Source: Apoderus coryli (taxonomy: Eukaryota > Arthropoda > Insecta > Coleoptera > Attelabidae). Taken from it: 64,000 bases of DNA. The DNA is taken from positions 25,311,715-25,375,714 of the forward strand of contig OU452200.1 of assembly GCA_911728435.2 (NCBI GenBank), in the 5' to 3' direction. A program made the translations under genes and the position numbers. The notes beneath the pieces are model-generated. The model ran no database searches. It saw only the letters and a list, made by a program, of their open reading frames with translations, and had not been told where the DNA came from. Positions within the stretch are counted from its first letter, which is position 1; each line of letters begins with the position of its first letter. Positions 35,301 to 48,200 of the stretch are shown in pieces.

Positions 35301-38300
35301 CGCATTACTTGTATACTAAAAATATTTAAATTTACACTGCACAATGAGCGATTATACACCCTGTAGTGTATAATATGATAAGTCCAAGTTGGCGCATGCG
35401 CGTGTCGTTTGTCTGGCGTCACCGACGCAGTTCCAGATTGTTTATGCTTCATCCACGTACAGAATGAAGTACTGCATCTCGTAGAGGGTTAAAACTTAAA
35501 ACGTCGTATAAAACAAATAAAAATGAGTGATAAATTAACTTGTAAATTCAATTAAATTTTGTGGAAAAAGACGTAAAACTTATTAGAGACTGAGAAACGT
35601 GATTCAATTAGTGTTTAAAGTACAAAGAACCTTATAATGTTACTATGGCTTTAACTAAAAATGCCATGTTGTTTCTAGTTCCAAAATATGTTTTTATTTA
35701 TTACGTAAGTAGTTTGTTGTTTTTGAATTAAAAATGTTTCAGTTCTACTGTTGCAATTTTGTATATTTTTGATATTTTGCATAAGTTCCTTTGTAATATG
35801 ACTCAAATATTTTATGTGTTTTTGAATACAATAAACAAGTCTAAAAATAATCCAATATTTGTTTTTTTTTTCTATACTTAATATAGTAGTAATAGTAGAT
35901 AAATATTTTACACCTTTCAGTGTACTCTATTTAACACTGTTTAGTGTAAATTTAACACGGAGCAATGAAGTAGATTACACTGCTCTGTGTATTTTTAACA
36001 CGAATTGGTGTAAAATTTACACAATATGGTGTGTTATGTATAACACTGGTTTGTGTCAATTGTAGATGGTAGTTACCACAAATCTTAGTGTAGAATATAC
36101 ACGGAATGGTGTGGACTTATATAGACCACTTTTCGTGTAAAATTCTACGCGATTTTTTTTACTGTGTATGACTGAATGGCCAATAAAAGAAGAAAAAAAA
36201 GAAAAAAAGTATACTTGGGCTGCCGGTAAGTTTTGAAACAAAAAATGCTGGTAATAATCACATATTCAGAGGCAGAAAAAATGTGAAAAGTTTGTATGTA
36301 GAAAGTTGAGAAAAAGTGAACTTAATATTAAAAAAAAAAACGTTTTTCCTACGAGCGTCCGATTTCCGGTCCGCACTTTTTTAGTGCGGAAAGTTGCACC
36401 ACATTCAGGGCTGTAAAGTTACTTTTCCGCATTCAGTGCTGTGTAAAGTTGCTTCGCACTGATTTTAATATTGCTATAACTAATTTAAAGTCAGATAGTG
36501 GTAGATATGTTATGAATATTAATAACTGTTTATCCACATTAAACGAAGAAGTACTTATTTACTTCTGTTTATCATTTACTCAATTGTTATTACCTCAATT
36601 GTCAGTTTGACAGTTTAGATGAATAAACAAGAGGTACATGAGAATGCCGTAGGTTACTGCGAAATATGAGGAAAAAATGTGTACCTAACACATCAAGTGC
36701 ACGTCGTTCGGTCACCTATCGTCGGGTGCGGAAAAAGACTACTTTCTGCACTTGTATGTTTTATTACTACATCAAAACACTTTTTTCATATTGTGACGCG
36801 CCTTTCGCTAACATTGTTAGCATTATCAGGGGAGAGTCCAAACAGTTTGATTTTTCTCTTAAAAATGTAGCGCTGTTGGCGAAAGACCCCAAAAGTTGAA
36901 TTCATGGATTAGCACCAGAATGAGTATCTATTATTTTAAATATGCCTCCCCGTATTTTTCTTCTTTTTAAAAACGCTACTGGATGTGCATACCAATTATT
37001 ATATCATCTAGTAATAATTCTCTCCTATACGTAACACATTTAATTTGTTTAAGTTAGGTTAAGAGATCAAAATAGTTAATCCATTTTATTCATACAGGTC
37101 AGACACAAAACCTATATGCATATAAACGTATTTGCATTATTTACAGGTGGAGAGGGTAGTTGGAGGCAATATTTAACGATACCAAATATCTTAAAAGAAT
37201 TCAATCCAAACATAACTGGATATTCAACTGGAACTGGAGAGTTTTTGTCTTCTAATGCCAAGTTAAATGTTGCATATCCTGTAAGTATCAGATAAACGAT
37301 AAATAATTATTAGTACTTAGTATAAACAATGGTTGAATACACACGTTTTTAAATGTGCTCCGCTAAAATCGAATTATTTATTATATAAAACGATTAAAAA
37401 TTATCTGTTTTTTGCGAGTGATGTCATAAAGGTGAAACAGACAAATGAACTTAAGGTAGGAACAAAAAATCATTAAAAATTAAGTGCATATCGTACCAAA
37501 TTGTTCGTTTAAAATACTCCTACTACACTTATCTACCTAAAAATAAACAACAAATTCTACTTTTGTTATCACGGTCGGTTGTAGAAATTTTTCACCACTA
37601 GTAAAGAAGTGCGGAAATACTACAGAGAATATGTCATCATTCACACTTGAGGATATTTACAAACAAATACAAAAAGCTAATGAACAACAGACAAATAACC
37701 TAACTAAAATAGTTGAAGCACAAATAAAAAGTATCAGGGAAGAAATACAACAAAACATAGCAGAGGTAATTAAAAAAATAAAAGAAAATTAAGAAGACGA
37801 AAATTTGATCTCAGTCCAAAGGTTCCAAAGGAAAAACAACTTCGGATTAAGTGTAAAAAAAGAAAATTTACTACAGGGCAGCCTTAACGTCATTAATGAG
37901 AAACTCCCTCTTCACCTAACAAAAGACGATATATTCAGTTTGTCTCATTTCTAACAAAGTCAGAAGTTTTCAGCGAAGCCAAAAAACTACGAGGTACAAG
38001 TATATCTTATGAAATGACCTTTGCTTTGAAGATCGAGAGGCGAGAAGAAATGCCATAAAAAAAAGCAATTGCTCAAAACCTGGAGGCAAAAATTACAGAA
38101 AACAAAATAATTATTGACGGAAATATATATACTATAGATGAACTAAAACAACTAGAAGAGAAAGGCACAGATACTGGAGATGAAAACAGCGAAGGTGATC
38201 CAGAAGACATTGAAAAAGTAAAAACAAAGAACGGGAGAATAAGAAGTGACACAAAACAGGAAATTGACAAAGAAACAAATAAGAATAAAATGAAAGAAAG

Positions 38301-39192
38301 CAAAATCAAATATAGTCCTAAGAATACTGATGGTACTACCGCTGGTGGAAGAGTGCGTCATACACGTAGCCAAAAAAAGTAGAAGACCAGTGAATAACGC
38401 TGAATTGTGCATTTTCTAGACAAAATAAAATAATTTAGGTAAACGAATTGAAATATTAAATTCAAAATTTTGATGGTAATTCGTGTTATGGTATTGATAT
38501 TATTTGTATTTTACAGAGATACTTTTGTGAGAATACAACGAGTTCAAAATTCATGTATCAGGTTTATATATGGAATACGAAAATTTGATCATGTCAGCCA
38601 TAGACTCGCTGATTTGGGATGGTTGAACATGTCAAATAGACTAGTTTTATACTCGACTTGTCTGTTCCATAAAATTATAAGTACCAGGATGCCTCCCTAT
38701 TTACATGATAAAATAACATTTCGTACTGATGTGTATAATCTGAATGTGAGATCCCGAGGTTTGATAACTCCGCCCATACACAGAACATCGATGTTTGAGA
38801 GAGGATTTAAATATAAAATTTATAAACTGTATAACGCTATTCCGAATGAGTATCGCACCTTAAGGGGGAAGGGATTTAGGGATTGCGTGTATGAGCTTCT
38901 GTACCGGAACCAAAACTTTTGAGTTGTTTTTTTTTGTTTGTTTGTTTATTTTCTTTTTTTTTTTTTTGTTAATTTAGTTTATAGTACCTAAGTATATATA
39001 ATATAAGTGTGAATACTTTTTATCTGCACCTGTGTGTTGAGTGAATCTTGTATCAGGGTTAAGTGGTAGAGCACCGTAAGGTGAACTTCCCCTGGTTTTC
39101 TATACTTTTATACCTACTATATATCTAGTATACCTATAACTGTATCTTTTCTTGTAACCGTTTGTATAAGCAGTATTGAAAATAAAGTCATA

Positions 39193-39226
<34 letters not shown>

Positions 39227-42200
39227 AACAGAATGAGGGAGTTTTTGAACATAAAGAAATAAAATTAAAATATATTAGTAATTATGACGAACTAGAATTT
39301 AGTATTGCACCAAGTGCTTCTGATAATTCTATTAAATATAGGGGATGTTTTTTTTGTTTTAGTGCAAATTTTTGAAGTGAATACTTCTTTGGCCGTATGG
39401 GAGTGATTTTTCAAGGTCGCGTCACGACACGATTTATAAAATTTTCGTCCCGCAAAAGAGATGAAGCAGATAACAAATATGAGGGAGAGAGAGAGAGACA
39501 GAGATATTTATGGTGTATGCTACACACTATATCCTATACCATACATACACTATTATGTATATAGCGGCGTCTCTCTCTCTCTCGTGAAAGAAGTATTCAC
39601 TTCTATCACGTGTACTGTGCTGCACTTGAATTTTTTTTATTGTTTTTTGAAACGAGTATGAAAAAAATTTTCAACATAACTAAAAGTCTTGTTGCTTTAC
39701 CAAGCAATTCATAAATAAAGCCCTCCGCCAGGGAATTCGGGCGTATTTAGTGTTGGCAATAGGATATAATGAAGTTGTTACTTCTTGTCCAGCCATCGTT
39801 TGTGAACTGTGTTTCATCGGGCATATTGCCTGCTCACACTAGATGTCGCCAGAAACATCTTGTTGCGAGTAGAATATATTATTTGATGGAATAAAACTCG
39901 TCAACTCCACACATGACTCTCGGATAACTTAAATTTAAAATACCATACATGTCTCGGGATCCTAGGATCCCATCTTCAGTGGTAAAATTCTTTTATAATA
40001 CTAAATGCAGAAAGTATGACTATATTGATTCTGAAATACAATGTAGCTATTAAGGGCCAAAAGATTAACATTGCTATTTGCTATACTTAAAAACTTACCA
40101 TTTGATGGAAAAAAAAGAAAAATTACATGAATTCTTAAAATGTGTTACAGGTTGAACAAAACAATAGATTGAAAAAAAAATCATTTGTGGAGTTGACGAG
40201 TTTTATTCCATTAAATGTTTAGTAAAAAAATGTATCTACTCGGATATTACTTTAGATAGATTTCATATTTTTAATTTTCAACAAAAATTAAATATTTCCT
40301 AATGTGTAAATACATATGTTATTTTATTTCAGGTTGCCGCTGATGCAGATGCATTACGTCAAGCAAAAATTCTAGTCAGGAAAATGAAAAGTAATCCAAA
40401 TATAAATATTGCCCAAGACTGGAAGTTAATTACAGTATTTTTTGGAGCGAATGATTTATGTTCAGCTCAATGTTACGATCAAGAAAGAGCTTCACCAAAT
40501 AATCATGCCGTAAAATTAATGAGAGCTCTCGATTACTTACAAGAACATCTACCCAGAACTTTTGTAAACCTTATACCAGTCTTAGGTAACTAAAAATAAA
40601 TTTCTTTCTTTATATCTAAAGTAAAGTAGTAGACATGCAAGTTTTAAGCTTAAAATTCTGTCAACGTGTAATTTTGTAGACCTATTAAGACTACACTCTA
40701 CAATAGGGGCCATTTATACAGGGTGTTACATTATCCCATAGCATATCAAACGTACGTTTTCTTTTTAAATGGAACACCCCATATATTATTTTTGCTTTCG
40801 GTTCAGACATCTTATTAAATTATTTTGATATAAGCTTTGTTTGCTCGAAAGTGTATAGTTAACTACATATTCATTTTAAGAGTTAAAAAAGATGCCCCAT
40901 TATAATCTATTTTTTATAGTTACGCCAATGCGTTTTGCAAATAGTAGGTATTTCATAAGATGTACAACATCCTGTACTAAAATAATCCATTACACATTGG
41001 TTCGAAAAGCTACCCATTACACAGGGTGATGACATTTTGCAAACCCATAAAAATCTTGATTTTTTCAAATGGCTCACCCTGTATATTATTTCAATATTAG
41101 AAATCCAACATTCTAACGGTTCAAAAAATACCATAAAAGTTATTGCTTTATTAACAATTTAGTTTAGAAAAATTGGTATAAACACAAATTTACTTGCTAT
41201 CCTACCGTCAAAGAAATATGGCCCAATCATGATATCTCTGACTATAGCTCCAAAAACGTTAACACTCCACCCTCAGTACGAAACTGATGTTTATTCTCGG
41301 TATCGTAGTAATGGAAATTTACAAGCACTTTGGTATCAGGGTGTCTTCGGTGTTGGAATTTCTGGGGATATACTCTGGATGCTAATAGGCAATTTTTTTA
41401 AATATTAAAAATATATTTTTTTTAAATATACTGTCCTAAACTATGAAACTATGTCAATGTGGCATAATTTGACATAAACGAATCATTTTGCACTACACGG
41501 CCTTCTTAATATAATCGTTATTTGCGACAATACGTAAAAGTAGCATAGCTAGTAAATGTATATGCCTATATACAGGGTGGTCCAACGAAAAGTTTGCACC
41601 TAGCTTTTCTCTTTTTTTTGTAGTCGAATGCGAAAATGCTCGGACACGTCGATTTTGCTTTTGAGGGGGACACATTTTAAACATATTTTTCGATCTGCGC
41701 CTTTAACCCCCTAGCGGGGGTGAGTAACAACCCTAAAATTTTAAATGGAAAGAGGGGTCTAATGACATATCATTTGAAAGGACACAAAATTGTCTTTCTA
41801 ATGATACCCTATTTGTCGAATTTTACTAAAACAGTTAATACGAAAACGACTTTAAAGACATTAAGCCGATAATTTTGGTATTAATGAGAAATACAAATAA
41901 GTTTTAATTATTACGACTGAAAACAACTACAATCATTTCTAAATTATTTACTTTGAAGAAAAACGGGATTTCAAAAACACTATCTTATTTATCAGAACTA
42001 AATTCCTCACTAATCGTTTGCGTTTTTTGTTGAAATAAAAACTGCAGATACGTGTAGGAAAAGAATTTACACCGTTTATTTTAGTCTTTTCATTGATTCA
42101 GTTTGGTTGCTTCTCAAGTTATTTTACTTTTACCGTACAAAATGATTTATTCCATTCTAGAACGAGTTGAAATTGTTAAACTTTATTTTCAAAATAATAG

Positions 42201-45200
42201 TAGTGCTAGACTTACGGCTCGCTTATTTAATGAGAGACATCCCGATAAAAATGTGAATGATGTGTACGTTGGCAAGTTAGTTAAAAAGTTTGTAGATACC
42301 GGATCTGTCTGTAATGTAAAACACCAGCCGCAGAAACCGATCAGAAATGAAGCTGTGGAAGTCGCTGTTTTAGGGCATGTTGAAATGGATCATAGTCAAA
42401 GTACCCGTCAACTAGCTGAAGCCTCAGGTGTCTCCCGTTCGTCCATAATACGAATTTTAAAAGCGTACAAATTTCATCCGTACAAAATCAAATTAGTACA
42501 GGAACTAAATGAGGATGATCCTGATAGAAGGCTGCAATTTTGTGAAGCAATGAGCCAGCGTTTAATTGAAGATCCGCAATTATTATTTAACATTTGTTTT
42601 TCCGACGAATGCACATTTTATTTGAATGGAGCTGTAAATAGGCACAATTGCCGTTACTGGGATGACAGTAACCCACATTTATTCCGTGAGGTTCATACCC
42701 AGTATCCTCAAAAAATAAACGTCTGGTGTGGCATATTAGGAAATCATATTATAGGACCACTTTTTATTCCTGGAAATTTAACTGGTGAAGTGTACCTAAA
42801 CATGCTTGAAGACACAATTGATCCTTTAATAACACAAATAATAGAAGATGACCAAAATCATACTGCTGATCGGCTTTATTTCCAGCAAGATGGAGCACCT
42901 CCGCACTATGTGGCTCCTGTAAGACAGTTCTTAGATGACCGGTTCCCTGGACGGTGGATTGGAAGGAGGGGCCCAATTGAATGGCCTGCCAGGTCACCGG
43001 ATTTATCGCCTTTAGACTTTTTTCTTTGGGGGCACTTAAAAAATAAATGTTTTGCCACGAAGCCCGAGTCCATAGAAGATCTTCGCCAACGCATTACAGA
43101 AGAGTGCAGAAACATAACACCTGATATGCTACAAAATGTTAGAAATAGATTTGAACAAAATCTGTATTATTGTATGGAATCAAATGGGTCACATTTTCAA
43201 CATTTGTTAATGTAACGTTTTAATAAATCAATTTAACAGCTTGTTTACTTTTTTTACAAAGCAATGTTAAAACTAACAAACATTGGAATGTACTAACGAT
43301 TGCAGGTGTTTTCACTCGCAATAATTAAAACTTATTTGTATTTCTCATTAATACCAAAATTATCGGCTTAATGTCTTTAAAGTCGTTTTCGTATTTTAGT
43401 AAAATTCGACAAATAGGGTATCATTAGAAAGACAATTTTGTGTCCTTTCAAATGATATGTCATTAGACCCCTCTTTCCATTTAAAATTTTAGGGTTGTTA
43501 CTCACCCCCGCTAGGGGGTTAAAGGCGCAGATCGAAAAATATGTTTAAAATGTGTCCCCCTCAAAAGCAAAATCGACGTGTCCGAGCATTTTCGCATTCG
43601 ACTACAAAAAAAAGAGAAAAGCTAGGTGCAAACTTTTCGTTGGACCACCCTGTATGTACAGCCTAATGCTAATATGGATGTTTATGTAGTTATTACAGAT
43701 TTCTTTGAAACTCAGGCTTATATGTATGACAAGAATATTTTAATTGTTGGGAATTTTAATGTGCGTTTTCAGCAAGGTCTCACCAATGATCGACGCTTGG
43801 CTACTGTACATGAATTTCAGCATCTTTTTAATCTATCTCAATGTAACGCCATACCAAATAGTCAAAATAATATTTTAGATGTTATTTTATCCAATTTTAA
43901 CTGTACAGTAACCAAATTTTCCCCAACATTAGCTTTAGAAGACGTTTATCATCCGGCATTGCCCATCTCTTTGAAATTTAGGATCACTAAAAACACGAGA
44001 ATTTCAATGTTAACCCTGATAACAAACATTATAATTTCCGCAAAACGAATTTTCTCTCCTGTACGAACAGATATTGCTTGCTGATTGGTCAACTCTGAAC
44101 GATATTGAGAACATTGACGAGGCTGTTGATGCATTCTACGGCATATTATATGATATTTTTGGCATGTGCATCCCTGTCTATTTCAACAAAAACAGAAAAT
44201 ACACATACCCTGCTTGGTTTACACGGGAAATCATAAATAACATAACAAATTAAATCGAATGCGCTTAACGCCTGGAGGAAATCTAAATCAGAATTGTATT
44301 TTAACAAATATAGGTCGTTGAGAACACATATAAAAAGACAAATAAAGTCAGCATATAGCAACTAGATAACCGGTGTACAAGATTCGCTGTCCACGGACCC
44401 CATGCAATTTTGGAAATTCATTCAGAATAAAAAGGATAAAACGCGTATACCCGGATATAATATATTATGCTTAATATTGAGGGCGAAGAAATTTCTGAGC
44501 CACTCGTCAACGCATTCGCCTCATTCTTCGAGAGTGTGTATGTTCCGTCTACGTATGTGGACTCGACATGTGCTGAGACGGTAATTTTTCGGCGGGGGTT
44601 TTGCAGTTTGAAGAAGTGCTTACTGCCATTAAAGCACTGAAACCTAAAATGACAGCAGGTATCGATAACGTTCCGGCATTTATTATTCGGGACTGTGCGT
44701 ACGTATTGGCTGACCCTCTATTAATTTTGTTTAACAAGTCACTGCGTATTGCAGCATTTCCGCGCTTAGGAAAACTGACGCGCATTTTCTCGGTACATAA
44801 ATCGGTCAGTAATTACAGACCCATTTCAATATTGTCAAATGTTTCGAAGATTCTCGAGAGCGTAGGCTTCATCAAATTATTTATAATCAAGTCAAAAACT
44901 ACATTGTTACAGAACAGCATGGCTTTTTCGGAAAGCGGTCAACATTTACAAATTTAGCTCAGTTTTTACAAACAATATATCCCGCTGTTGGAGGAGGTCT
45001 GCAAGTCGACACAATATATACAGTTATCTCGAAGGCCTTTGATAAGTTAAACCAGTCCACCATTATCCAAAAAATGAATAGTATCGGATTCAATAATGAT
45101 CTGTTAATGTTCTTTGGATCTTATCTAACTGATTGTCGACTTTTCGTGGAATAAAATGGATTTAGATCCCAAGAATTTGTAGCGACCAGCGGCGCGCCCC

Positions 45201-48200
45201 AAGGAAGTAATCTGGCCCCTTTGATTTTCTCGATATATGTTAACGATATTGAAAAGACTTTGTCTAGTCATTTTCTAATATTCGCGGATGATTTCAAATT
45301 GTTTCGCGCGATCCAGTGTGAATCCGACTGCCAGGAGTTGCAGAAGGATTTAGAAACTGTTGGGAACTGGTGTACTATAAACAGACTACCACTAAATATT
45401 AACAAATGCAAACTTATGAGTTTCAGTAACAGGCAGGTGTCAATTCGGTACAATTATACTCTGAATGGGTCCGTATTTGAACTGCACAATGTCGCCAGGA
45501 ACCTTGGGATTCTCGTTGACAGCGATCTGACCTTTAATCAGCATATATTACAGAAGTAACACAGAGTGCACTTCTCAGTTTGGGATTCATGTTTAGAAAT
45601 ACATTTGAATTTCAAAACGTCAAATATCTTAAATCTCTGTATACAGCACTGGTAAGATCCAAATTAGAGTACGCTTCAATTTTATGGGCACCAATTTATC
45701 AGGTTCATGTCGAGAGCATTGAGAGGGTACAGAGAAAATTTTTAAAATATTTATTCTCCAAGGTTAATGGTCACTTCCCTGTGAGGGGTTCTGATCATAG
45801 TATACTTCTCCGGACCTTCGACGTGCAATGGCTCCTCACTGGCAGAGTTTGCGCAGATCAGATATTTATTTTCAAATTGCTGAATGCATTGATTGTCCTC
45901 ATCTTCTGGCGACGATAAATATTCGTGTCCCGCAATATACTTCTCGCAATCGTTACTTATTCCAGGTTTCATTTCATCGAATCAACTATGAAGGAAGGGC
46001 GCCGACGGAGCATGCCGATGGACCAATTTTTATGACATACATTGAGAATTTAATTTTTTTTACGAAGATATTGATAATTTTGAGAACGGGTTGCGGAATT
46101 ACATGGATAGAGTTGTTGATCATTGACGGCCTTTGCTTTGCTTTTCTGTTAAATGCTTGTTTTATGTATTTATACTAAATTGTTAAATTGGGGGTACTTT
46201 TCAATCATTGAATTTTGTTTATATACACCATGTGTATAAAGTGTTTTGGTTTTGGTATACTATTAGATATTACTAAGTATATATAATTTATATTTAATTT
46301 GGAATATACAGTCCATTTATTTTTTTATTGTGTAAATTTATATTTAAGTTGAATCATGTAAGATATTGTCTTATTATTGGGCGAAAGCCTGTTGGACAAT
46401 AAAGAATTATTATTATCATTATTATTATCTATGTTTATACCAATTTTTCTAAAAGAAATTGTTCTTAAAGCAATAACTTTTATGGTATTTTTTGAACCCT
46501 TAGAATGTTGGCTTTTTAATAGTGAGATAATATACAGGGTGTGTCATTTGAAAAAATCAAGATTTTTATGGGTTTGCAAAATGTCATCACCCTGTACACG
46601 AGGGTTGCCTTTTATATTTCGGGATTAGAGAACAAAAACAAATATTAATCATCGAAAATCACTTTATTGTTTTTCTAAATATTCCCCATGAACCAATTGT
46701 CGAAGCACTTTTGCCACTCTGATTGAGGTATCTCCAAAACATGCATTCTGAATGCAGCAACCGCTTCTTCAGGTGTCGAAAAACGTTGTTTTTTACGTAC
46801 GGGAATAAAAAGAAGTCATTCGGTTCCAAGTCAGGACTATACGCTGACTCATCAAATCGATGTTTTGGGTGCTAAAAAATGCAGTTGTTTGAGCCGATGT
46901 GTGAGAGCTCGCATTGTCGTGGTGAAGAGTGATCCGTCTTCGGCGGTTGGTTTTCCTGATTTCTTGGAAGACAACGCGCACAGCATCAATGGTTTTCGGA
47001 ACAACAACTGATTTTGGACGACCTTCACGAAATTTGTCTTGGAGTGAACTACGACCACGATTGAATTCACGATATCGCCAAAAATTTATTTAAGTTCATC
47101 CATGCACTGTTGCTGAGTAAATACTCGTCGAAAGTTGTAAAAAATAATCGCACGAAAATGTTCACTATTTAATTCCATTTAGGGGCCGAGATGAATCTTT
47201 TAAGTTACTGTAAACAACACAAATAGCGCTCGTATGTCAAAACGTTCTGAGTACGTATAACCTCAAAAATGTCCAACTTTACGATAGAACTGTCAGTTGC
47301 CAGATTGCAACACCACGGTTGCCAAATTCCGATCGTAATAGGTAGCTTTTCGAACCAATGTCTAATGGATGATTTTACTACCGGATGTTGTACATGAAAT
47401 ACCTACTATTTGCAAAACGCATTGCCGTAACTATAAAAAATGGCATATAATGGAGCATGTTTCCGAGATTAAGAAAACGGATTTGGAAAATATAATATGT
47501 ATATGTCACCAAACTTCAGACTTCCTTATCACTATACAGTGACGGTCCTAGTTTAGATTTATTATCGGTCGAATTTGTTAAAACTCAACTTTTTAAGAAC
47601 TTAAGTGAATGTTCATTAATGATTACCTGTTAGATTAGTGTTACGCAAAGGTTTGGAAAACCCTTTTTCTATTGAGGACGTAGTCTGCGCCAAGAATGTT
47701 TAAGTGATCCAATTACGATGAGCAATAAGATTTATTATTTATTAACTAGATAGTCAATCACTCAAATACAAAAAACAATATTATTATATATAGAGAAATG
47801 TTTTTTTGTTAATTAAATAGTTTAAAGTAAAGAACGTAGGACACCCCACAACGATTCCTCTGCAGTTCTAAATCCGGCTATGTGGCTAACGATCTGGAAA
47901 AGTAAAAACATAATCGACATCAAACATGCAAGAAATCTTTTAATAAAAGCAGTTAACAGAATAAAAATATTTATAAATTTAACTGTCCAAAAGATCTAAA
48001 AACATACATGGAATTGGAACTATAAATATCCTTGTCTATTAGGTATAACTTTTAGGCATAATCTTGACCAATTTTTAGCGTATATTTGATTTTTACTACT
48101 GTTTTGTTAAAGATGTCTCTGTTAGCCTTAGAATAAAACGAACAATGATGTGCCGATTATTTCATAGATTTTTCTGTGAATGCTTTCATAAAGATGGTAA

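Larger units (their letters stand above)
46429..47455 (+). mobile_element. Element X, copy occupied by a mariner
   Basis: Outer portions 46429-46596 and 47336-47455 match, in inverse orientation, the contiguous element at 40903-41186. Removing 46597-47335 plus one TA restores CATCACCCTG-TA-ATAGGTAGC, close to the CATCACCCTGTGTAATGGGTAGC of the unoccupied copy. Element X itself has no ORF. Confidence 0.75.

Noticed and set aside
35905..36150. Regularly spaced palindromes as a CRISPR-like array
   Set aside because: Eukaryotic context, repeats are short and imperfect with variable spacing, and the spacers are not unique-length; they sit symmetrically in both shoulders of a TA-flanked element.
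36666..36899. Two overlapping ORFs in lipase intron 1
   Set aside because: No family resemblance, no splice or repeat context supporting coding; could be 5' debris of a recombinase-type element.
39461..39661. ORF with RERERDRD stretch
   Set aside because: Produced by the GA microsatellite inside the solitary satellite unit.
40384..40593. 69-codon ORF as a separate small gene
   Set aside because: It is lipase exon 3 plus a few intronic codons.
42764..43115. Minus-strand ORFs opposite the intact transposase
   Set aside because: Shadow frames of a well-supported + strand mariner gene.
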